This document shows, in pieces, positions 8,945 through 16,751 of a stretch of 64,000 nt of DNA. The notes beneath the pieces are model-generated. The model searched no databases. It was given only the letters and a program-made list of their open reading frames with translations, and was not told where the DNA came from. Both the position numbers and the translations under genes were made by a program. Within the stretch, counting starts at the first letter, position 1. Every line of letters starts with the position of its first letter. Origin of the DNA: an uncultured Gammaproteobacteria bacterium (GTDB lineage Bacteria > Pseudomonadota > Gammaproteobacteria > Magnimaribacterales > Magnimaribacteraceae); NCBI GenBank assembly GCA_913031395.1, contig CAJWDT010000001.1:49776-113775 (forward strand). Reading direction: 5' to 3'.

Positions 8945-10294
8945 CTAAGAGGTTTTTCTCCAAGCTCCTCTTTTTATTGAAATAAAGATGGTGAGTCCGA
9001 AGACCATCATGGCAATAGAAGAAGAAAGAAATATTGATTCTATTCCGAGCCCTAACCAATAAATAGCAATACTCCCTCCAATACTAGCAATTAAAAATCT
9101 TGCTATTGTGGCAATCGTTGGCCATTTCATGGCGTTAGCACCTTGCGATGCAAAGTAGAGTGAAAGCCCTATGCCTTGAAAAACATAAAATGGGCCAACA
9201 AGCTGAATATACATCGTTGTTACTGCAGAAGCTTTTGGATCATCAGTAAAATACTGAATCCATAGATCAGGAAATAGTGCCAAAGTGAGTCCTATAAAGA
9301 CTGAAACTATTCCCGCTAAAGAGCCTCCATAGATTCCAACAGTTTCAGCTCTTTCGATATTGTTAGCTCCTATATTTGCTCCAACAATTGATGTCATGGC
9401 AGTTCCTATACCAAAAATTAATGGAATCATTAAAAATTCAACCCTTGATCCAATTCCAAAGCCGGCAAGTGCTTCGGTGCCAAATGTTCCAACTAATCCG
9501 GTAAGCACTAATATTGTTCCTACTGTAAGAAGAGGAGAAGCTGATGCAGGTACTGCAACTTCAAATATATTAGAGAAAAGCTTCTTGCTTAGAATAAATT
9601 GATTTCTTTTTAGTCGAGCTGGCACAGACTTACTAAAAAGTTTCAAGAAGATTATCGAAACCATTAATGAACTACTTATTAAAGTCGCTATAGCAGCGCC
9701 AGATACACCAAACTTAGGAAAGCCATACCATCCTAAGATAAACCCTCCTGAGAGTACCACTTGAAGTAAAGACGAGACGATCATTAAAGTAGCTGGAAAA
9801 CGCATATTTCCCATACCTCTTAGTACCGCACTTAAGCTCCCAGAAAGCCATAGAAGCAGACCTCCAAAGAAGAGAATTGAACAATAGGCATAGGATTCTT
9901 GAAGAATCTCATCTCTTCCGCCTAAAAGATATAAAAGATCGTATCCAAATAGAAGAAATAAAATGAGAAAAGTCACCGCACCACATAATGAGATCACGAT
10001 AGAATGCCAGATTAGCTTTTCAGCTTTATCGATATCATTTGCACCCATACTTCTTGCTATGGCTGAACTTATTGCGCCACCGAGCGCACCACCAGACATG
10101 GTCTGAGTGAGCATTAATAATGGAAATGCTAGAGCTACAGCAGCAAGAGACTTTGTTCCTAATTTACTGATAAACCAAACTTCTGTAAGCACGACTATAG
10201 CCTGAATAAAAAATGCAATAGTATTTGGAGCAGACATCCTTATCAGCAGGGGCACTGGAGGTTGTGTAAGGAACTCTTGGGTTCTGTTATCCAC
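8945..10294 (-). CDS. MATE family multidrug/metabolite efflux transporter
   Basis: The 449-residue protein has about twelve hydrophobic helices in two repeated halves, starting with the family pattern PVPLLIRMSAPNTIAFFIQAIVVLTEVWFI and containing AIARSMGAND and VGANIGANNIERAE at equivalent positions in the two halves. MATE proteins export organic cations or metabolites using Na+ or H+ gradients at the inner membrane. The gene lies downstream of a second PhyH gene on the same strand (12-bp gap), so it is probably co-transcribed with it. Substrate is unknown. Confidence 0.9.
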   Translation of the reverse strand: MDNRTQEFLTQPPVPLLIRMSAPNTIAFFIQAIVVLTEVWFISKLGTKSLAAVALAFPLLMLTQTMSGGALGGAISSAIARSMGANDIDKAEKLIWHSIVISLCGAVTFLILFLLFGYDLLYLLGGRDEILQESYAYCSILFFGGLLLWLSGSLSAVLRGMGNMRFPATLMIVSSLLQVVLSGGFILGWYGFPKFGVSGAAIATLISSSLMVSIIFLKLFSKSVPARLKRNQFILSKKLFSNIFEVAVPASASPLLTVGTILVLTGLVGTFGTEALAGFGIGSRVEFLMIPLIFGIGTAMTSIVGANIGANNIERAETVGIYGGSLAGIVSVFIGLTLALFPDLWIQYFTDDPKASAVTTMYIQLVGPFYVFQGIGLSLYFASQGANAMKWPTIATIARFLIASIGGSIAIYWLGLGIESIFLSSSIAMMVFGLTIFISIKRGAWRKTS

Positions 10295-10306
10295 TAATCC
10301 TTTAGT

Positions 10307-11197
10307 TTATTTTCTTGTAGATTCTTTGACTAAATCCTCAGGGGTTGCAAGTTTTTCATACTTGTCTCGCGATTCACCAAAAATTTTTTCTGGAGAGACC
10401 GATTCTAATTTACCTTCTTTATCTTCTGGGTCAGAGAAGAAGCCCAAAACATAACCTCCTTTTGAATAGCCGATAAGAGAGCGAAGTTCAGGACTAAAAT
10501 CTTTAGCCACCTCTGGCGGACATGATAAGTACTGATTTTCTTCTTGCCTTAACCAACCAGGTGCATAGTGGAGGAAGACACCCAATCTGGAGCTATTTGT
10601 ATTATTTGTTCCGCCACCGTGTAGAACAGATCCTGTGTATATAAAGACTGATCCTGCCTTCATTTCAGCATAAGCTATTTCATCTTGAAGTGGTTGTCTG
10701 TTTTTATCCCATTTATGAGAGCCAGGCACAACCTGAGTGGCTCCATTTTCTTGAGTGAAGTCGTTAATTGCCCAAACAGTACTTAATTGTGTTTCTATTC
10801 TTCTTGGAATAAATCCACCCCACACACCTCTATCTCTATGAAGAATTTGGCTAGATTCACCTGGACCAATTTGTATAGCTGAAGTGAAATGTAATTGATA
10901 ATCTTCACAATGAGGACCTAAGAAACTATCTGCCATCTTATTAATTAATGGATTTAATGCTAAGTCCTGACAGGTTTTTGACCTAGCCATAAGGGCTCCT
11001 ACTCTCTTCGTTTCAAACCCAGTAAATTCATCTTGTCCATTTCTTGTTACGTTTAAATAAGGCTTTAAATCGTCTTTTATTGCATCAATGCTTTCCAATG
11101 AAAGAAAGTCATCAATAATCAAGCCGGCATCTTCTTCTAAAATAGCCAGCATATCTTCAATAGATGTGTCAGTTGATACGTGCTTAATTTTCCCCAT
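10307..11197 (-). CDS. Phytanoyl-CoA dioxygenase (PhyH) family oxygenase, second type
   Basis: The 296-residue protein shows the Fe(II)-binding residues H120 and D122 (ILHRDRGVWGG) and H193 (SVLHGGGTNN), with R204 placed to bind 2-oxoglutarate. It differs strongly from the PhyH protein at 8163 in length and surrounding motifs (TQVVPGSHKWDKNRQPL), so they are not recent duplicates. Subfamilies like this hydroxylate small or lipid substrates; the reaction here is unknown. It precedes the MATE exporter gene in the same direction, and the pair could make and export, or detoxify, one compound (inference). Confidence 0.87.
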   Translation of the reverse strand: MGKIKHVSTDTSIEDMLAILEEDAGLIIDDFLSLESIDAIKDDLKPYLNVTRNGQDEFTGFETKRVGALMARSKTCQDLALNPLINKMADSFLGPHCEDYQLHFTSAIQIGPGESSQILHRDRGVWGGFIPRRIETQLSTVWAINDFTQENGATQVVPGSHKWDKNRQPLQDEIAYAEMKAGSVFIYTGSVLHGGGTNNTNSSRLGVFLHYAPGWLRQEENQYLSCPPEVAKDFSPELRSLIGYSKGGYVLGFFSDPEDKEGKLESVSPEKIFGESRDKYEKLATPEDLVKESTRK

Positions 11198-11252
11198 TAA
11201 TCCAGTTTAAACCAAATATAGTGAATTGAAAATTTAAGTACCTAAGTAGAAG

Positions 11253-12323
11253 TTATCTAAAAAACTCTATGATTTCTTTATTCATGAATTCAACGTCTTC
11301 CGACGAGAATCCTGCCCCAGCAATATGACCCCATAAAGAAGGAATTACTCTTAATTTTACTCCCGAGATTAATTGAGCCTCTTTAGTCAAGGCATCTATG
11401 TGGAAGTACATATCAGTTTCACTGGGCATATAGAGTACTTCGGCTTTTATAGAGGCAAGAGCTTTGACATAGTCGCCATTAAATCCCGTTGTGTTTCCTA
11501 TATTATTAGTCTGCCAAGTTCTCGCAAGGGCGATGAGGTTATTTGCGTCCCATGTCAAAACAAAATCTTCAAACCAACTAACCACCTCGAGTGGATTATT
11601 TAGTCCCATCTCTCTATAAAGTTTCAATCTAAACCATTCTTGCGACCATCCCCAACTGGCCCAATGTGCTCCTCCAGCTCTCAACCCAGTTTCTGGAGGA
11701 TATTTATAATTTCCTTCATTAAATGAACTGTCTGCTTTGATTGCAGATATAAAACCTTCTAGTCTGACAATACCATGAGGGTATTCAACAGCTGAACCAG
11801 CTATACCTACTATTTTTTTTACAAAATCAGGATAACTAACGCCCCATTGGAAAGCTTGTTGTGCTCCCATGGAAAAGCCAACAACTCCATATATCTCTTT
11901 AACTTTGAAGACCTCAGTAACCAATCTATAGCCAGCATTAACATTATCTCGAGTAGAAATTAAAGGAAAATTTGGACCATTGAAAGGAGGTTCGGTATTG
12001 CTTGGAGAACTCGATAAGCCATTTTGGAACATATCTGTGGCTACAATAAAATATTTATTTGGGTCTAAAGCTTTTCCTTTGTCGATTAAGAAGTCAAATC
12101 CATGATGGTCTCCAAGATAAGCTGAAGGTACAACGATAAGATTATTCTTTTCTTTGTTTAATTTTCCATGTGTAACATAAGAAAGTTTAGCTTCAGGAAG
12201 TACAACACCACTTTCAAGAAAAAAATCTCCTAAATTAAATATTTTATGTTCACCCTCTGAGAAAAAAATTGATGAATAAGTTAAGAAAAATAAGAAGAAT
12301 ATATGTTTTATAAGGTCTTTCAT
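11253..12323 (-). CDS. Secreted alpha/beta hydrolase of the homoserine-acetyltransferase (MetX)-like family
   Basis: The 356-residue protein begins with a signal peptide (about residues 1-22, KHIFFLFFLTYSSIFF). The alpha/beta hydrolase triad is visible as S151 (GFSMGAQQ), D304 (ETDMYF) and H333 (LWGHIAG). The LPEAKLSYVTHGKLN start and overall length resemble MetX-type acyltransferases. A signal peptide and the altered motif around the serine argue against cytoplasmic methionine synthesis; an esterase role in the periplasm is more likely. It is the last of four alpha/beta hydrolase genes read leftwards from 15048. Confidence 0.8.
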   Translation of the reverse strand: MKDLIKHIFFLFFLTYSSIFFSEGEHKIFNLGDFFLESGVVLPEAKLSYVTHGKLNKEKNNLIVVPSAYLGDHHGFDFLIDKGKALDPNKYFIVATDMFQNGLSSSPSNTEPPFNGPNFPLISTRDNVNAGYRLVTEVFKVKEIYGVVGFSMGAQQAFQWGVSYPDFVKKIVGIAGSAVEYPHGIVRLEGFISAIKADSSFNEGNYKYPPETGLRAGGAHWASWGWSQEWFRLKLYREMGLNNPLEVVSWFEDFVLTWDANNLIALARTWQTNNIGNTTGFNGDYVKALASIKAEVLYMPSETDMYFHIDALTKEAQLISGVKLRVIPSLWGHIAGAGFSSEDVEFMNKEIIEFFR

Positions 12324-12359
12324 TAAGGATTGATGGTTTTAATTAATATTAATTTGAGA

Positions 12360-13322
12360 TTAGTTATTAGAAAATTTATTTGTTGCTTCTATCAATAGAT
12401 GGGTAATTTCTTTTTCAAAAGCAGAATGACCTGAAAAAGGTGCAATTTTTAATTCTGTTTCTGGCCATCTAGAATGTAGCTCATAGGCCGTAGTGGGAGG
12501 ACAAACTACATCATATCTTCCTTGGACAATAACAGTTGGAATATGTCTAATTTTATCTAAGTTATCGAGAAGCTGATTTTCATATTCTAAGAACCCTTTA
12601 TTAACAAAGTAATGATTTTCAATAAGCGCAAAGGCTAAAGCAAATTCTGCATTTACAGAATCTTTTACTGCTTCGGGATTGTGATTAATGAAACTTGTAG
12701 AAGCTTCCCACTTCGACCAGGCTTTAGCTGCAGAAAGCTTTTCTTCTTCATCATCACCTGAAAATATAAGCCTATAGGCATCTATCAGATCTGATCGTTT
12801 ATTTGCAGGTATTTCATTGATAAACCCTTGCCAAGCTTCAGGGTATATTTCGCTAGCACCATATTGGTAAAACCATTGAAGCTCTTTTTCTCTAAGCATA
12901 AAGATTCCCCTCAGAACCAGCTCTGTAACTCGATTTGGATGAGTCTGTGCATAAGCTAAAGCAAGCGTGCTTCCCCAAGAGCCTCCGAAAACAAGCCAAT
13001 CTTCAATTTCTAATTTTTCTCTTATTGATTCAATGTCTTCTACCAAATGCCAAGTAGTATTGTCTTCTAAGCATGTATGCGGTTTGCTTTTCCCACAACC
13101 CCTCTGATCAAAAAGAATAATTCTATATTTCTTCGGATCAAAAAATCTTCTTGAAAAACTTCCAGCTCCACCTCCTGGACCGCCATGCAAAAAGACCGCA
13201 GGTTTACCTTTTGGATTTCCGCATTGTTCATAATAAATCTCATGGATACCTTTTTTAATAAAACCTGAATCGAAAGGCTGGATCGCCGGAAATAGTTTGT
13301 TATCTTTTTTAAAAAAATTCAT
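12360..13322 (-). CDS. pip: Prolyl aminopeptidase (proline iminopeptidase)
   Basis: The 320-residue product has the Pip hallmarks: HGGPGGGAG oxyanion region (46-54), DQRGCGKSKPH (72-82) and a triad of S115 (GGSWGS), D270 (GRYDVVCPP) and H298 (SGHSAFE). S33-family prolyl aminopeptidases remove N-terminal proline from peptides in the cytoplasm, consistent with growth on peptides. The end of the upstream hydrolase gene overlaps its start by four bases, so it belongs to the hydrolase operon. Confidence 0.92.
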   Translation of the reverse strand: MNFFKKDNKLFPAIQPFDSGFIKKGIHEIYYEQCGNPKGKPAVFLHGGPGGGAGSFSRRFFDPKKYRIILFDQRGCGKSKPHTCLEDNTTWHLVEDIESIREKLEIEDWLVFGGSWGSTLALAYAQTHPNRVTELVLRGIFMLREKELQWFYQYGASEIYPEAWQGFINEIPANKRSDLIDAYRLIFSGDDEEEKLSAAKAWSKWEASTSFINHNPEAVKDSVNAEFALAFALIENHYFVNKGFLEYENQLLDNLDKIRHIPTVIVQGRYDVVCPPTTAYELHSRWPETELKIAPFSGHSAFEKEITHLLIEATNKFSNN

Positions 13323-14200
13323 TCGTTTTCTTTAAAGAATCTGACCATATCTTCAACTACTACAGGCAAAACATCAGGAGGTAAATTATGTCCCATATCT
13401 CTATAGACTTTGAATTCAGAGTCCTTTATTAATTCAGCAGTATGCTTCCCATGATCAACCGGCAATAGAGTATCGTTTTCTCCATGCTGAACTAATGAAG
13501 GAACTTTAATCTTTCTTATAATATTTGATCTATCACCAGCCTTGAATATGGCAGTTAACTGACGTGGCATGGCCTCTGGGAAGAAACCGTAAGCTTCTGC
13601 TCCAGCAACGTCTATATCTTCAACATTACTAAAGTTTTCTTCATCACTATCAGACATTTGTGACAGATGAGGTGCGCCAGTAGAAGACATAATTGAGACT
13701 AGGCTCTTGGTTTTTTCAGGATAATTTGAAGCTATCATTTGGGCAATCATTCCCCCCATTGATGCTCCGACAACATGCGCCCTATCAATTTGTAAGTGAT
13801 CGAGTAAGGCAACTCCATCATCTGCCATATCTAAAAGAGTGTATGGTGCGCTAAAATTAAAACCAATACTGCTTACAAAGAATTTCCAATAAAGATTTGG
13901 CTTACCTAACCTATCTAGTTTTTCTGAATTACCTGTATCTCGATTATCAAAAAGAATAACTCTATACCCAGAGCCAACCAAGCTATTAACTATTTCTTCT
14001 CCCCAAACTTTGTGTGATGCCATGAGTCCCATGATCATTAATACAGCTGGGTCTTCTTCATTCCCAGCAACAGTATAGGCAATGGAAACTCCATTTAAAT
14101 TAACTGAGGTTGTTTCTTGATCAACGCTGTAATCTGCGAAAGCCTCAAATGAAATTAATAACCAAAAGACTATTGCGATAAATCTATTCATAACGATCAT
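13319..14200 (-). CDS. Secreted alpha/beta hydrolase, esterase-like
   Basis: The 293-residue protein has an N-terminal signal peptide (about 1-22, ending EAFA) and an alpha/beta hydrolase core: S147 in GASMGG, D243 in GENDTLLP and H271 in MGHNLPP. The DNRDTGNSEK segment (85-94) resembles RdmC-like methylesterases and related lipases; the true substrate is unknown. It overlaps the upstream hydrolase and the downstream pip gene by four bases each. Met1 gives the upstream overlap; Met4 is a possible alternative start. Confidence 0.85.
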   Translation of the reverse strand: MIVMNRFIAIVFWLLISFEAFADYSVDQETTSVNLNGVSIAYTVAGNEEDPAVLMIMGLMASHKVWGEEIVNSLVGSGYRVILFDNRDTGNSEKLDRLGKPNLYWKFFVSSIGFNFSAPYTLLDMADDGVALLDHLQIDRAHVVGASMGGMIAQMIASNYPEKTKSLVSIMSSTGAPHLSQMSDSDEENFSNVEDIDVAGAEAYGFFPEAMPRQLTAIFKAGDRSNIIRKIKVPSLVQHGENDTLLPVDHGKHTAELIKDSEFKVYRDMGHNLPPDVLPVVVEDMVRFFKENE

Positions 14201-15048
14201 GACTCCTTAGATATAAAATTCTTCATTACTTCAAAAGCTTTCTGATCGTCCCTATGTACTCCGTGTCCACAATTAGAAAAAACTTCTAACTCTCTTATTT
14301 TAAGAGGAACATGATCTGCCATTTCCATGACTCCTGATAACGGTGTAATAGGATCTATATCACCTGCAGTAATGAGGGTTGGACAGGTTATGGCTTCTAA
14401 TCCTTTACGAAAATCAAATGTCCAATTTTCACCTCCAGGTTTAGAAAAATGTTCTATAACTTCTGGCGTCCATATAGCTCTTTGAGCTTCTTCGGGGTCT
14501 CTTTCAGTACGAGTATATAAAGGTAAGCAATCACGCATATATTTTGCAGTATTCTCTTCATTTGGGCCGCTCCAGAATTCTTCTGCAGTCTCTCTTGCTT
14601 CATTCCCTCCAAATTCTTGAAAAGCATCAAATACTCTCTCAGGCAACATTCTGGCAACAGTACTCGCGAGTATTAATTTATGGAGTTTATCGGCATGACG
14701 GATAGCATAGTTTTGAGCAACGAAGCCACCAAAGGATAGTCCTAAGACAATGGGATTATCAACTCCTAGTAGTTCGATGAGAGCTCTTAGATCATCTGCC
14801 CATTGATCAAGATTCCAATTTTCTGGTTTATCAGTATCGCTTCTGCCTTGGCCGCGATGGTCGTAGTAAACCAGTTGAGCAATTTCTGCGAGAGGATTGA
14901 AGTCGGGCTTCATAGTTGTATGATCCATTCCAGGTCCGCCATGTAAAATAAATACCGTAGGGCGCTCAACCATTTCAGGACCTTTGGCCACAAGTCCTGA
15001 GCCGACAATGTCGACATACAAACGACTATTATTTACTTCAATTAACAC
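14197..15048 (-). CDS. Alpha/beta hydrolase, proline-iminopeptidase-like
   Basis: The 283-residue cytoplasmic protein shows HGGPGMDH (36-43), DHRGQGRSD (63-71), the nucleophile S105 in GLSFGG, D232 in GDIDPITP and H262 in NCGHGVH. It resembles S33 peptidases and related haloalkane/lactone hydrolases but is not close to the true Pip two genes on. It heads the cluster of four hydrolases (this gene, 13319, 12360 and 11253), the first three linked by 4-bp overlaps. Confidence 0.85.
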   Translation of the reverse strand: MLIEVNNSRLYVDIVGSGLVAKGPEMVERPTVFILHGGPGMDHTTMKPDFNPLAEIAQLVYYDHRGQGRSDTDKPENWNLDQWADDLRALIELLGVDNPIVLGLSFGGFVAQNYAIRHADKLHKLILASTVARMLPERVFDAFQEFGGNEARETAEEFWSGPNEENTAKYMRDCLPLYTRTERDPEEAQRAIWTPEVIEHFSKPGGENWTFDFRKGLEAITCPTLITAGDIDPITPLSGVMEMADHVPLKIRELEVFSNCGHGVHRDDQKAFEVMKNFISKES

Positions 15049-15092
15049 AGTTTGATGATCTTAAAATATTTTGCATTTCTTATCCCTCTTAC

Positions 15093-15323
15093 TTATTTCT
15101 TTAATGTTTCTATGTATAAAACACCAAAAACAAGTGTCTGGAATAATCCACTGATCAAGTTATCATCAGAGTTCTGAATTCTCTTAAAGAATATAAAGTA
15201 CTCAATGACATGAATCGCCAGTAAAAGAATAGCAAAATAATTTAACCAAATAGATAAACTTATTAGATAGTTGATACCTAGTGCTGCCCATAAAATAATT
15301 GTAAATATTTTTCCTTTATTCAT
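15093..15323 (-). CDS. DUF1145 (YhhL-like) small membrane protein
   Basis: The 76-residue protein has two or three hydrophobic helices (about 5-40 and 57-73) and the YhhL-like pattern LLAIHVIEYFIFFKRI. DUF1145 proteins are inner-membrane proteins of unknown function. Its ATG shares one base with the stop of the 45-codon gene upstream (TAATG), so the two are probably translated together. Confidence 0.72.
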   Translation of the reverse strand: MNKGKIFTIILWAALGINYLISLSIWLNYFAILLLAIHVIEYFIFFKRIQNSDDNLISGLFQTLVFGVLYIETLKK

Positions 15324-15460
15324 TATTCAAAGTCCTCCTCGTGAATCTTAAAGTATTGTTTTGATGGTGTCCTTTTATCAGCTTTACGGCCATAGACTCC
15401 ATTAGAAACCTTCGTCTCTCTATTGAGGACTAAGTCTCTTGGGTCGGGTAGTTTGGACAT
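15323..15460 (-). CDS. Unrecognised 45-residue conserved small protein
   Basis: This short reading frame starts MSKLPDPRDLVLNRETKVS, continues with NGVYGRKADKRTPSKQYFKI and ends HEEDFE. It is basic in the middle, has no signal or membrane segment and matches no family I recognise. Evidence that it is a real gene: a degraded copy exists at 18048-18183 with conserved residues, an in-frame stop lies two codons before the ATG, and its stop is fused (TAATG) to the start of the DUF1145 gene. Role unknown. Confidence 0.72.
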   Translation of the reverse strand: MSKLPDPRDLVLNRETKVSNGVYGRKADKRTPSKQYFKIHEEDFE

Positions 15461-15537
15461 AGATCAAATATATCATGGACACAACTACCTTCCGAAAAAA
15501 ATGATATGATCAAATTATTAATATAATTGGAGATTAA

Positions 15538-15945
15538 ATGAAAAGATTAATTTTAGTAATTGCTGGAGCGGTTTTATCGTCTCAAATTTTTTCTGTTCAA
15601 CTTGAAAATGTGAACAAAGGCGAATTTGATATAACGAGCACAGCTGTTTCAAGTAGTATGATTTCAATAGATGCTACTGGGAAAGTAGGAAAATATGGCA
15701 GAGTGTATGTCTCATATAACTTACATACAGATGGATATCAAAGCGACCAAGGTTTGTTTGATGGTCAGGGAATGAATATGGAAGGTGTAACAGCAAATTT
15801 GACAGGTATTTGGAGAAAGAGAGGCACTAACTATGTTGTTTATAGTCTCGATAATCTAAATAATGGCGATCATAACTTTGTTTCTATTAACATAGACACT
15901 CTGAAAAATAAGATAAATATAGATGTTGAAACTTTAGACTACTAA
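15538..15945 (+). CDS. Secreted protein of unknown function
   Basis: The 135-residue product starts with a signal peptide (MKRLILVIAGAVLSSQIFS). The rest is rich in Ser, Thr, Asn and Gly with alternating hydrophobic residues, suggesting a small beta-sandwich or barrel of about 115 residues in the periplasm or outside. A GGAG ribosome-binding site lies 6 bp before the ATG and a TATAAT at 15522-15527 could be a -10 element. A strong hairpin terminator follows at 15964-15989, so this is a single-gene unit. I do not recognise the family. Confidence 0.75.
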   Translation: MKRLILVIAGAVLSSQIFSVQLENVNKGEFDITSTAVSSSMISIDATGKVGKYGRVYVSYNLHTDGYQSDQGLFDGQGMNMEGVTANLTGIWRKRGTNYVVYSLDNLNNGDHNFVSINIDTLKNKINIDVETLDY

Positions 15946-15963
15946 AAGTCTCAAACTAGGTTT

Positions 15964-15989
15964 AAAAAGGGAGAGAGATCTCCCTTTTT
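15964..15989 (+). terminator. Rho-independent terminator, possibly bidirectional
   Basis: AAAAAGGGAGA (15964-15974) pairs perfectly with TCTCCCTTTTT (15979-15989) over 11 bp with a GAGA loop, followed by TTTTT inside the stem and ATTTG. It ends transcription of the secreted-protein gene, and the symmetric A/T ends allow function on the minus strand after the nuclease gene too. Confidence 0.85.
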
Positions 15990-16455
15990 ATTTGTCTCTT
16001 CTTCTCCATTGCCAAGGCTGAATAGGATCATTGCTTTTCCAAAGACCTAGCTTCCTGCTTCTTGCATAATTTTGATCTTCATAAAAGGTTTGATCAGTCA
16101 CGTACTGATCATAAACCCATGCATGCCCCGATTTGACCATGAGTCTATTGATATCTTTTTCTTTCCAATAAATTCTACCTAGTTTTCTTTTATAAATATC
16201 AGTGCCTGATATATCTAAGTTTATATATCCATCCTTTAAGAGATTTTCTAAGTATTCTTTTGCTTCTTGCCCATGAGGTTGATCCATTTCGGGAGTATCT
16301 ATTTCTACTAATCTTACTTTTAACACTTCTCCTTTACTGAAGACATGAACAGTATCTCCATCTACAACTCTCTTTATTTTTAGATTTTCTAGATATTCTG
16401 AGGATAGGCCTCCAGAAACTAGCAAGGCTAGTAAGGTAATGGTTAGGTTTTTCAT
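15988..16455 (-). CDS. Secreted staphylococcal-nuclease-like (thermonuclease family) protein
   Basis: From the ATG at 16455 the protein has 155 residues with a signal peptide (about 1-19) and one SNase domain. The SNase active-site positions are present: D32/D34 in DGDT, R48 (VRLVEIDTPE), D53, T54, E56 and R90 (YKRKLGR). It should cut DNA or RNA with Ca2+ in the periplasm or outside the cell, perhaps to gain phosphate or nucleosides. An upstream in-frame start at 16506 would bury the signal peptide and overlap the small frame at 16461-16532, so 16455 is preferred. Confidence 0.85.
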   Translation of the reverse strand: MKNLTITLLALLVSGGLSSEYLENLKIKRVVDGDTVHVFSKGEVLKVRLVEIDTPEMDQPHGQEAKEYLENLLKDGYINLDISGTDIYKRKLGRIYWKEKDINRLMVKSGHAWVYDQYVTDQTFYEDQNYARSRKLGLWKSNDPIQPWQWRRRDK

Positions 16456-16460
16456 ATCAG

Positions 16461-16532
16461 TTAAACAGAAAACCACACCATAGAGATTACAAATATCACT
16501 ACGCACAATAAAAATATCAATGGGGCTTTCAT
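16461..16532 (-). CDS. Possible 23-residue membrane micropeptide
   Basis: A frame encoding MKAPLIFLLCVVIFVISMVW plus FSV lies directly upstream of the nuclease gene (5-bp gap). It is one hydrophobic helix after a positive residue, the usual look of a single-pass small membrane protein. No Shine-Dalgarno sequence is evident, and the length is too small for any homology call. It may be real or a chance frame. Confidence 0.35.
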   Translation of the reverse strand: MKAPLIFLLCVVIFVISMVWFSV

Positions 16533-16554
16533 ATTAATTTTTTAATCAGTTCCA

Positions 16555-16728
16555 TTATTCTTCTAATTTCCCATTCCTTTCAATAAAGAATACGTAAGTT
16601 AATACGGCTAACATCAATATACTGAAAAAATCTCCTTCGTTATAAGCAAAATCATAGGAAGCATAAAAAGTAACAGACAGAGAAACAATCCAAAAGTGTC
16701 TTCCATATTTCGCTAATAGTTTCTTCAT
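16555..16728 (-). CDS. Small membrane protein of unknown function (57 residues)
   Basis: The chosen start is the ATG at 16728, preceded by a strong GAGGAG ribosome-binding site; a longer frame extends upstream into the DUF418 gene but without such a signal. The protein begins MKKLLAKYGRHFW and has two hydrophobic segments (about 12-27 and 34-48), then a charged tail ending GKLEE. It follows the DUF418 gene by 23 bp on the same strand. I do not recognise the family. Confidence 0.65.
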   Translation of the reverse strand: MKKLLAKYGRHFWIVSLSVTFYASYDFAYNEGDFFSILMLAVLTYVFFIERNGKLEE

Positions 16729-16751
16729 AATTTCTCCTCGTAATTCCTCTT

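Noticed and set aside
16455..16506. Upstream start for the nuclease gene
   Set aside because: It would place 17 residues before a clear signal peptide and has no ribosome-binding site.
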